The notes below the pieces were generated by a model. The model had not been told where the DNA came from, did not search any database, and worked only from the letters and a program-made list of their open reading frames with translations. From an uncultured Collinsella sp. (GTDB lineage Bacteria; Actinomycetota; Coriobacteriia; Coriobacteriales; Coriobacteriaceae), in the NCBI GenBank assembly GCA_905198825.1, contig CAJKEF010000110.1, forward strand, positions 1 to 5,170: a DNA stretch of 5,170 nucleotides, written 5' to 3'. Shown here in pieces: positions 1 to 4,613 of this stretch (positions are counted from its first letter, which is position 1; each line of letters starts with the position of its first letter). Position numbers and translations under genes: made by a program.

Positions 1-35
1 GCTTTCCAAGTAGCGATATTTCGCTTTTAACGCTC
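1..35. other. short flank left of the insertion sequence, no gene
   Basis: No coding sequence can be assigned in these 35 bases. A small perfect stem (12-16 with 21-25, loop TATT) is followed by TTTT at 25-28. It could be the tail of a weak terminator for a plus-strand gene outside the window, but five base pairs are too few to be sure. This flank should be the pre-insertion partner of the thiD downstream region that starts at 1530. Confidence 0.35.
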
Positions 36-63
36 AACCACCACAAAGGGGACAGTGAACTGC
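36..63 (+). repeat. left terminal inverted repeat of the IS
   Basis: This 28-base arm begins AACCACCACAAAGGGG and ends GTGAACTGC. It matches the reverse complement of 1502-1529 at 27 of 28 positions; the one difference is A at 43 where the other arm implies G. The inner eight bases TGAACTGC look like a normal IS3-family tip. The outer 20 bases may be part of the element or of the target. Confidence 0.88.
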
Positions 64-95
64 CTCCCATTTCTTGGACATCGGGAAATGGGAGG
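63..95 (+). promoter_or_regulatory. hairpin sequestering the orfA ribosome binding site
   Basis: A perfect 11-bp stem (63-73 with 85-95) has an 11-base loop and is followed by TTTT at 96-99. The GGGAGG Shine-Dalgarno of orfA (90-95, six bases before the ATG at 102) lies wholly in the 3' arm. A transcript entering from outside the element would contain both arms and fold, hiding the site. A transcript starting inside the loop or the 3' arm would not. Similar protection from read-through is known for IS10 and IS50. The T run also makes it terminator-like. Confidence 0.7.
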
Positions 96-101
96 TTTTC
101 C

Positions 102-599
102 ATGAGTATAGACCTCAGGGTGAAGCACGACCTGGAGTCCAGGAGGCGGGCCGTCGAGCTCTTCGACGCCGGCGTCGGCTGCAAGCCGGCGGCCGAGGCC
201 CTGTCCGTCCCCCGCGAGACCGTGAGAGAATGGCAGTGGGTATACCGGGCGTTCGGAAGCGAGGCGCTGCTGTCCATGGGCGGGAAACAATCCAGTTACA
301 CATTCGAGCAGAGGGTCGCCGCGGCGTCGGCCGTGGTCGACGGCGGGATGGCGAAGGCCGACGCCATGGCCGAGTTCGGGATCAGGTCGAAGTCCCCGCT
401 GGAGCGCTGGTGCAGGCTCTACCGCGAGGGCGGCGCCGAGGCGCTGCGGCCCCGCCCGAAGGGCAGGCCGAGGGGGTCGAGGTCGAAACCCCGGGCCCGC
501 ACCCGCGAGCAGGAGCTCGAGGAGCGCTGCCGCAGGCTCGAGGCCGAGGTCGCCTACCTAAAAAAATTGCGCGCCCTGGTCGAGCGGGACGGGCTCTGA
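102..599 (+). CDS. IS3-family transposase OrfA (DNA-binding subunit)
   Basis: This 165-residue protein is the zero-frame product of the element and recognises the IS ends. Two helix-turn-helix segments are visible, at about residues 13-50 (RRRAVELFDAG through VREWQWVYRAF) and 67-115 (FEQRVAAASAV through LERWCRLYREGG). An Arg/Lys/Pro-rich linker (115-132) follows, then a heptad-like coiled coil at about 134-158 (EQELEERCRRLEAEVAYLKKL) of the kind that lets OrfA and OrfAB dimerise. The ATG at 102 has GGGAGG six bases upstream. The length suits an IS150-type OrfA. In this family OrfA alone usually tempers transposition, and its N-terminal 155 residues are shared with the frameshift product. The TGA stop lies inside the frameshift-stimulating stem. 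Confidence 0.9.
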   Translation: MSIDLRVKHDLESRRRAVELFDAGVGCKPAAEALSVPRETVREWQWVYRAFGSEALLSMGGKQSSYTFEQRVAAASAVVDGGMAKADAMAEFGIRSKSPLERWCRLYREGGAEALRPRPKGRPRGSRSKPRARTREQELEERCRRLEAEVAYLKKLRALVERDGL

Positions 600-607
600 C
601 CAGGGCG
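560..607 (+). promoter_or_regulatory. programmed -1 ribosomal frameshift signal
   Basis: The OrfA frame reads CTA AAA AAA TTG, so bases 560-566 form the canonical slippery heptamer A AAA AAA. It stands out in an otherwise GC-rich frame. Five bases later a perfect 10-bp stem (572-581 with 598-607) begins. It extends inward by four more pairs (582-585 with 593-596) past one bulged T, with the loop GGGACGG. The slip moves the ribosome into the orfB frame at ATT (566-568). Spacing and geometry match IS3-family recoding sites. Confidence 0.9.
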
Positions 608-1471
608 GCGGCCGAGGCTGTGAGGGCGCTGAGGGCGGAGGGGCACTCCCTGCGCCACCTGCTGGAGTGCTCGGGGCTCAGGAGGTCGACCTACTACTAC
701 GCGCTGGCGCACCCGCGGAGGCCGACCAGGCCCGAGCTGCGCGACGCCGCGGCCGAGATATTCTCGCGCACCGCCAACGGCTGCGGGCACCGGCAGATAG
801 CCATGTGCCTGCGCGCCGAGCTGGGCGCGGTCGTGGCCGACAAGACCGTGCTCAAGATGATGCGCGAGATGGGCGTCCGGTGCGGGATACGCCGCCGGGG
901 CTCCCGCCGCCGGTACAGCTCCTACAGGGGGCTCGTGGGGAGCACGTTCGAGAACGTCATCGCGAGGGACTTCGGCGCCGAGGGGCCGTGGCAGAAGCTC
1001 GGCACCGACGTCACCGAGTTCAAGGTGGCCGGCGCCAAGGCCTACTGGGCCCCGGTGCTCGACTTCTGCACGAAGGAGATCGTGGCGAGCGACATATCGA
1101 CCTCGCCGGACCTCGCCCAGCAGCACAGGATGCTCGACCGGCTCCTCGAGGCCCTGCCCGACGGGGCGGCACCGACCATGCACTCGGACATGGGCTGGCA
1201 GTACCAGCACGAGTCCTACGCCTCCAGGCTGGAGGGGGCGGGCATCACCCAGAGCATGTCGCGCAAGGGGAACTGCATCGACAACGCCGCCACCGAGCAG
1301 CTCTTCGGCCACGTGAAGGACGAGTTCTACCGCGGCAGGGAGTGGGGCAGCTTCGAGGACTTCAAGCGCGACCTGGAGGAGTACATAGACCATTGGAACA
1401 CGCGGCGCAGGCAGGTAAGATTGAAGGGCCTGACGCCGGAGGAGTTCCGGAACCGGGCCCTTGCGGCGTAG
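566..1471 (+). CDS. IS3-family transposase OrfB, expressed as OrfAB by -1 frameshift
   Basis: This is the catalytic half of the transposase. The functional enzyme is join(102..566,566..1471), 456 residues. Residues 156-456 come from this frame. An HTH_21-like segment (about 172-235, with STYYYALAH) precedes a retroviral-integrase RNase H fold. The catalytic triad is visible: D303 in GTDVTEF, D363 in HSDMGWQY and E399 in DNAATEQLF, giving DD(35)E spacing. The C-terminus DHWNTRRRQVRLKGLTPEEF is typical of the family. I see no ribosome binding site for separate OrfB synthesis, so the frameshift is the expected route. OrfAB excises the element as a circle by copy-out-paste-in transposition, by family knowledge. 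No inactivating change is seen. Confidence 0.92.
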   Translation: MARPGRAGRALTRAAAEAVRALRAEGHSLRHLLECSGLRRSTYYYALAHPRRPTRPELRDAAAEIFSRTANGCGHRQIAMCLRAELGAVVADKTVLKMMREMGVRCGIRRRGSRRRYSSYRGLVGSTFENVIARDFGAEGPWQKLGTDVTEFKVAGAKAYWAPVLDFCTKEIVASDISTSPDLAQQHRMLDRLLEALPDGAAPTMHSDMGWQYQHESYASRLEGAGITQSMSRKGNCIDNAATEQLFGHVKDEFYRGREWGSFEDFKRDLEEYIDHWNTRRRQVRLKGLTPEEFRNRALAA

Positions 1472-1501
1472 TCGCTATTTGTTCAGTCCAAGTTTCGGGG
1501 C

Positions 1502-1529
1502 GCAGTTCACTGTCCCCTTTGCGGTGGTT
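1502..1529 (-). repeat. right terminal inverted repeat of the IS
   Basis: This arm pairs with 36-63, with one mismatch at 1522. The inner bases GCAGTTCA (1502-1509) mirror the left TGAACTGC. The outer part, CTGTCCCCTTTGCGGTGGTT, mirrors the left outer arm. It lies 14 bases from the thiD stop codon. Confidence 0.88.
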
Positions 1530-1543
1530 TTGGGCTGCGAATC

Positions 1544-2374
1544 TTAATATTGCCACATGTGATTGACGGGGCCGGAACCTTTGCCCATGTCAAAGCCGGC
1601 GACGAGAGCGCCGGTTAGGTAGGCCTTGCCGGCGTTGATGGCGTCGGCAAGTTCCATGCCCTGGGCCAGCGCGCAGGCGATGGCGGATGAGAGCGTGCAG
1701 CCGGTGCCATGCGTGTTGCCGGTCTCGATGCGCTTGTGGCGGAACCACGTGGTGAGCGGATCACCCAGGTGGTTGCCCTCGTCATCGAGCGGCGCGGGCT
1801 CTGCTAGCACATCGTTGGCCTCGTTGACAAAATGCCCGCCCTTAACGAGAGACGCGCAGCCAAAGCGACGGGTGAGAAGCATGGCGGCATTTTGCTGCGT
1901 GCGCTCGGAATCGACCTCATAATCGAGCAGCGCCATGGCCTCGGGAATGTTGGGCGTGATAACGGTCGCCAGCGGGAACAGGCGACGCGTAAGCGCTTCG
2001 GCGGCATCCTCGGCAATGAGGCGAGCACCCGAGGTGGCGACCATGACGGGGTCGACGACGATATTTTGTGCGTCCCAGGCGCTCAAGCGGTCGGCGATAA
2101 CCTCGATAATCTCGGCAGAGGAAACCATGCCGATCTTGACGGCGCTGGGTCGAATATCGTCAAAAACGGCATCGATCTGCGCCGCGACAATATCCGGGGA
2201 GATGTTCTGCACGGCGGTAACGCCCAGTGTGTTTTGCGCTGTGATGGCTGTGATGGCCGTCTCGGCATACAGGCGGTGCGCCGTGATGGTCTTGATGTCG
2301 GCCTGAATGCCGGCACCACCGCTGGAATCGGATCCTGCGATGGACAGGACGGCAGGTACCTTGCTACGATCCAT
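1544..2374 (-). CDS. thiD: bifunctional hydroxymethylpyrimidine kinase / phosphomethylpyrimidine kinase
   Basis: This 276-residue cytoplasmic enzyme of the ribokinase-like fold phosphorylates HMP to HMP-P and then to HMP-PP, the pyrimidine half of thiamin. Family motifs run in order: GSDSSGGAGIQAD (14-26, pyrimidine binding), DPVMVATSG (108-116), TPNIPEA (140-146), VKGGH (177-181) and NTHGTGCTLS (220-229), with the anion hole and catalytic Cys226. The length is close to E. coli ThiD (266), and the C-terminus GSGPVNHMWQY looks complete, so the nearby IS has not cut the gene. The ATG at 2374 is preceded by AAGGGAG with a five-base gap. It follows thiC on the same strand after 177 bases that carry a TATAAT box, so it may be transcribed both from thiC and on its own. 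Its natural downstream sequence is displaced by the IS. Confidence 0.96.
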   Translation of the reverse strand: MDRSKVPAVLSIAGSDSSGGAGIQADIKTITAHRLYAETAITAITAQNTLGVTAVQNISPDIVAAQIDAVFDDIRPSAVKIGMVSSAEIIEVIADRLSAWDAQNIVVDPVMVATSGARLIAEDAAEALTRRLFPLATVITPNIPEAMALLDYEVDSERTQQNAAMLLTRRFGCASLVKGGHFVNEANDVLAEPAPLDDEGNHLGDPLTTWFRHKRIETGNTHGTGCTLSSAIACALAQGMELADAINAGKAYLTGALVAGFDMGKGSGPVNHMWQY

Positions 2375-2419
2375 GTTCGCTCCCTTGTTCGGTTGGATTC
2401 AAATGGGTCTTCTACCTGC

Positions 2420-2425
2420 ATTATA
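2420..2425 (-). promoter_or_regulatory. candidate -10 box for thiD
   Basis: The minus strand carries a perfect TATAAT 45 bases before the thiD ATG, which would give a leader of roughly 38 bases. The -35 position at 17 bp spacing (2443-2448) reads AATACA, a poor match to TTGACA, and it falls in the loop of the 2431-2460 hairpin. The promoter may be weak, activator-dependent, or not used. Confidence 0.45.
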
Positions 2426-2430
2426 AAGTT

Positions 2431-2460
2431 GCCCGGGCCGGCTGTATTCCGAACCCGGGC
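2431..2460 (-). terminator. GC-rich hairpin between thiC and thiD
   Basis: GCCCGGG at 2431-2437 pairs with CCCGGGC at 2454-2460. A further CGG/CCG pairing lies inside after a small bulge. On the minus strand it is followed by AACTTTATAAT, only a short broken T run, so it is at best an imperfect intrinsic terminator or attenuator after thiC. Transcription into thiD is probably reduced rather than blocked. Confidence 0.4.
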
Positions 2461-2478
2461 GGGCGATGCAATCTTTAC

Positions 2479-2496
2479 GCAAATGTAAGCAAATGT
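2479..2496. repeat. tandem GCAAATGT direct repeats
   Basis: GCAAATGT occurs at 2479-2486 and again at 2489-2496, a period of 10 bases, which puts both on the same DNA face. The first copy also forms part of TTAC-GCAAAT-GTAA, a short dyad. The pair lies 54 bases upstream of the thiD -10 box, a plausible place for a regulator site. No regulator is recognised. Confidence 0.4.
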
Positions 2497-2498
2497 TC

Positions 2499-2552
2499 AC
2501 GCGTCAACAATTGTCGAACACCTTGTTACCGATTGTGGCTTCGGTGACGCGT
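2499..2552. repeat. inverted repeat just past the thiC stop
   Basis: ACGCGTCA (2499-2506) is the reverse complement of TGACGCGT (2545-2552), the latter touching the thiC stop codon at 2552-2554. An inner pair, ACAAT (2507-2511) with ATTGT (2533-2537), is nested in it. The loop is long and there is no T run, so it may be a 3'-end fold of the thiC message or chance. Confidence 0.3.
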
Positions 2553-3886
2553 TAGTCCTCAATACCGAGGTCGATCGTCGTGCCTTCGAACACCTTGTTG
2601 ACGGTGCGGACAGCACACATCTTGCCGCACATGGTGCAGGTGCCCTCGGTGGCGGCGGGGGATTCCTCGTAGCGCTTCTTGCCGGTGACCGGGTCGAGCG
2701 CGCACTTCCACATGGCGTCCCAGTCGAGCTTACGGCGTGCCTGGCCCATCTTGTCATCCATGTCGCGGGCGTGCGGCACCTTCTTGGCGATGTCGGCGGC
2801 GTGTGCGGCGATCTTGGTGGCCATGAGGCCGTCGAGCACGTCCTGGGCGTTGGGCAGGCACAGGTGCTCGGCCGGCGTCACGTAGCACAGGAAGTCGGCA
2901 CCGGAGCTGGCGGAGATGGCGCCGCCGATGGCTGCGGTGATGTGGTCGTAGCCCACGCCGATATCGGTCACCAGCGGCCCCAGCACATAGAACGGGGCGT
3001 TGTGGCACAGACGCTTCTGCAGCTTCATGTTGGCGGCGATCTCGTCGAGCGCCATGTGGCCCGGGCCCTCGACCATAACCTGGACGCCGGCGGCCCAGGC
3101 GCGCTTGCACAACTTGCCCAGCTCGATCATCTCAGCGGTCTCGGTGGCGTCGTTGGAATCGTAGAGGCAGCCCGGGCGGCAGGAATCGCCGAGCGAAATC
3201 GTCACGTCGTACTCGTGGCAAATCTCGAGCAACTCATCGTAGAACTCATAGAACGGGTTCTCGTTGCCGGTGACCTCCATCCAGCCAAACAGCAGCGAGC
3301 CGCCGCGGCTTACGATGTTCATGAGGCGGCCGGTCTCCTTAAAGGTCTTGGTGACCGACTTGTTGATGCCGCAGTGGATGGTCATAAAGTCCACGCCGTC
3401 CTCGGCATGCGCGCGCACGACCTCGAACAAGTCATCCTTGGTAAGCTTGACCAGCGGTTTTTCCATGTAGCCGATGGCATCGTACATGGGGACGGTGCCC
3501 ACCATGAGCGGCGTCTCGTCGATGAGCTGCTGGCGGAACTGGCGCGTCTTGCCCGAGTTGGAGAGGTCCATGATGGCGTCGGCGCCAAAGTCCTCGGCGA
3601 TCTTGACCTTTTTCCATTCCTCGGCGGCATCGGCCTTGTCGCCCGAGATGCCCAGGTTGACGTTGACCTTGGTGGACAGGCCCTCACCGACACCAAAGGC
3701 GCGCATGCCCTTTTTGATGTGCACGATGTTGGCGGGAATGGCGATGCGGCCGTCGGCCACGCGCTCGCGGATGTACTCGGGGTCGCGATGCTCGCGCTCG
3801 GCGACTTCCTTCATCTGCGGCGTAATCTGCCCGGCGCGGGCGAAGTCGATTTGCGTGACGAGCTTGGGCTCGGTCTGTGTGCTCAT
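2552..3886 (-). CDS. thiC: phosphomethylpyrimidine synthase
   Basis: ThiC is a radical-SAM enzyme that rearranges 5-aminoimidazole ribotide into HMP phosphate. The 444-residue protein shows the family's features: an N-terminal DPEYIRERVADGRIAIPAN segment, NVNLGISGD, DLSNSGKT, the SLGDSCRPG loop, VEGPGHM, GADFLCYVTPAEHL and the C-terminal cluster-binding cysteines C417, C420 and C424 in CTMCGKMC. The cysteine spacing is CX2CX3C. Its length fits the short anaerobe-type ThiC; the E. coli form is much longer at the N-terminus. I start at the ATG at 3886 (MSTQTEP) because GGGAG lies eight bases upstream. The in-frame ATG at 3910 lies inside the riboswitch core and has no good ribosome binding site. 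It is regulated by the TPP aptamer immediately upstream and followed by thiD. Confidence 0.96.
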   Translation of the reverse strand: MSTQTEPKLVTQIDFARAGQITPQMKEVAEREHRDPEYIRERVADGRIAIPANIVHIKKGMRAFGVGEGLSTKVNVNLGISGDKADAAEEWKKVKIAEDFGADAIMDLSNSGKTRQFRQQLIDETPLMVGTVPMYDAIGYMEKPLVKLTKDDLFEVVRAHAEDGVDFMTIHCGINKSVTKTFKETGRLMNIVSRGGSLLFGWMEVTGNENPFYEFYDELLEICHEYDVTISLGDSCRPGCLYDSNDATETAEMIELGKLCKRAWAAGVQVMVEGPGHMALDEIAANMKLQKRLCHNAPFYVLGPLVTDIGVGYDHITAAIGGAISASSGADFLCYVTPAEHLCLPNAQDVLDGLMATKIAAHAADIAKKVPHARDMDDKMGQARRKLDWDAMWKCALDPVTGKKRYEESPAATEGTCTMCGKMCAVRTVNKVFEGTTIDLGIED

Positions 3887-3893
3887 TGGCACG

Positions 3894-3990
3894 GCTCCCT
3901 TCGTTGGCATTACCCATATCAGGTTTGCGGGTCAGGGCGGGCGCGCCCAATCTCAGCCTGCCGTCTTGTCCTGCAAGCTCCCCGTTTATG
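3894..3990 (-). promoter_or_regulatory. TPP riboswitch (THI element) controlling thiC
   Basis: Reading the minus strand, the conserved blocks occur in order: GGGGAGC (3983-3977), GGCTGAGA, ACCC, then ACCTGATATGGGTAATGCC and AACGAAGGGAGC, ending at 3894. GCTTGC and GCAGGC pair to form P3. An extra GGGCG/CGCCC stem sits between CTGAGA and GACCC, an optional P3a helix known in this class. The closing GGGAG is also the thiC Shine-Dalgarno, eight bases before the ATG at 3886. Binding of TPP should therefore hide the ribosome binding site directly, without a separate expression platform. The P1 partner upstream of GGGGAGC is not clearly complementary by eye. Confidence 0.92.
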
Positions 3991-4001
3991 TAATGGGCTC
4001 A

Positions 4002-4007
4002 AGTATA
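4002..4007 (-). promoter_or_regulatory. candidate -10 box for the thiC transcript
   Basis: TATACT on the minus strand lies about 12 bases before the aptamer, so transcription would start near 3995, just ahead of the riboswitch. The -35 region about 17 bp upstream has only a weak match. Its position relative to the aptamer is the main support. Confidence 0.5.
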
Positions 4008-4057
4008 GCCTGAATGGGTACGATTGACGCGATGAGCATGCCCGTGGGGAGGCGAAC

Positions 4058-4573
4058 ATGGAAGACAAGCATCTATATCGGGAGACGCAGTGGGATGTGT
4101 CGGCCGAGGAGGGCCGTGCCCATCATGGGCTGGTCGCAATTGGTTTTGCGATCCTTGTCGTGATGTCGATCGCCTGTTGTATCTGGACGTTTGGCGGGCG
4201 TGGGGGAGCTGCCTGGGCGTTTGAGGCGGACGATAGCCTGCCGATCATGACAGTGAAGGTCACGGGCGGCAATACCGTTGCCGCGCCGGGCGATTATTGG
4301 TACCCGCGCGATGAGTTTGTGCAGTTGCAGCTGAGTGGTGGGTCCATTCCAGGTGAAGAAATCGAGCGCGTGACCTTCGATGCGTCGCTTAAGACGCTGT
4401 TGGTTGAGCTCAAAGATCAAGGGGATGTGCCCACGACCATGGATATCGCCTTGACGGAATGGCGTCTGGAGCCTCCGACGGGTGTTGCGGTGTCCGAGGT
4501 CGAGCACGTCAAGATTGCCTATCAGGACGGTTCGACAAATGAAATTGCCAAAGCCGACGGCTTGGCGGAATAG
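4058..4573 (+). CDS. hypothetical membrane-anchored protein
   Basis: I do not recognise this 171-residue protein. Residues 1-23 are polar and charged, 24-46 (GLVAIGFAILVVMSIACCIWTFG) form one clear membrane segment, and 47-171 make a soluble, acidic, probably beta-rich domain (TVKVTGGNTV, FVQLQLSGG, VEHVKIAYQD). There is no convincing lipobox (SIACC lacks a hydrophobic -3 residue) and no signal peptidase site after the segment, so it is more likely anchored by its N-terminus with the C-terminal domain outside. The ATG at 4058 has a strong GGGGAGG five bases upstream. It diverges from thiC with about 170 bases between start codons and converges on yaaA, so it seems to be a single-gene unit. 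Nothing ties it to thiamin. Codon use resembles the neighbouring chromosomal genes. Confidence 0.85.
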   Translation: MEDKHLYRETQWDVSAEEGRAHHGLVAIGFAILVVMSIACCIWTFGGRGGAAWAFEADDSLPIMTVKVTGGNTVAAPGDYWYPRDEFVQLQLSGGSIPGEEIERVTFDASLKTLLVELKDQGDVPTTMDIALTEWRLEPPTGVAVSEVEHVKIAYQDGSTNEIAKADGLAE

Positions 4574-4613
4574 ACGCCGTGCCTAGGCAGCACATTCAAA
4601 AGTAGCGGTGGTT

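Larger units (their letters stand above)
36..1529 (+). mobile_element. IS3-family insertion sequence, IS150-type, apparently intact
   Basis: The element is bounded by 28-base terminal inverted repeats with one mismatch (36-63 and 1502-1529). It carries two overlapping transposase frames joined by a -1 frameshift and has no internal stop or deletion, so it looks potentially functional. The IS150 assignment rests on OrfB motifs (GTDVTEFK, HSDMGWQYQ, MSRKGNCIDNA) and on an OrfA with two helix-turn-helix segments. IS3-family tips normally read TG...CA, and TGAACTGC at 56-63 with GCAGTTCA at 1502-1509 fit this exactly. The true element may therefore be 56-1509, sitting inside a longer palindrome. 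No direct repeat flanks either choice of ends. Arg AGG and Ile ATA codons are frequent here, whereas by eye I find no ATA in thiC or thiD, which fits horizontal origin. Confidence 0.9.

Noticed and set aside
554..1393. Long minus-strand open frame antisense to orfB (279 codons)
   Set aside because: Its translation is Leu/Val/Gly/Pro-rich with no domain, and it mirrors the GC-rich transposase frame that carries the DDE triad.
667..1566. Plus-strand 299-codon frame overlapping orfB
   Set aside because: Ala/Arg/Gly-rich shadow of the real frame, with no ribosome binding site or motif; it also runs through the IS end.
1832..2488. Plus-strand 218-codon frame opposite thiD
   Set aside because: Antisense to ThiD with its complete set of motifs; no ribosome binding site and no recognisable domain.
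3887..3910. Upstream ATG of thiC at 3910 as the true start
   Set aside because: It lies in the conserved TPP aptamer core and lacks a good Shine-Dalgarno, whereas the ATG at 3886 has GGGAG eight bases ahead.
2771..4027. Plus-strand 418-codon frame opposite thiC
   Set aside because: Fully antisense to a clear ThiC and its riboswitch; composition is that of a reverse-complement shadow.
4574..4613. Bidirectional terminator between the convergent genes
   Set aside because: Only an 8-base palindrome GCCTAGGC is present, without a usable loop or a T run on either strand.
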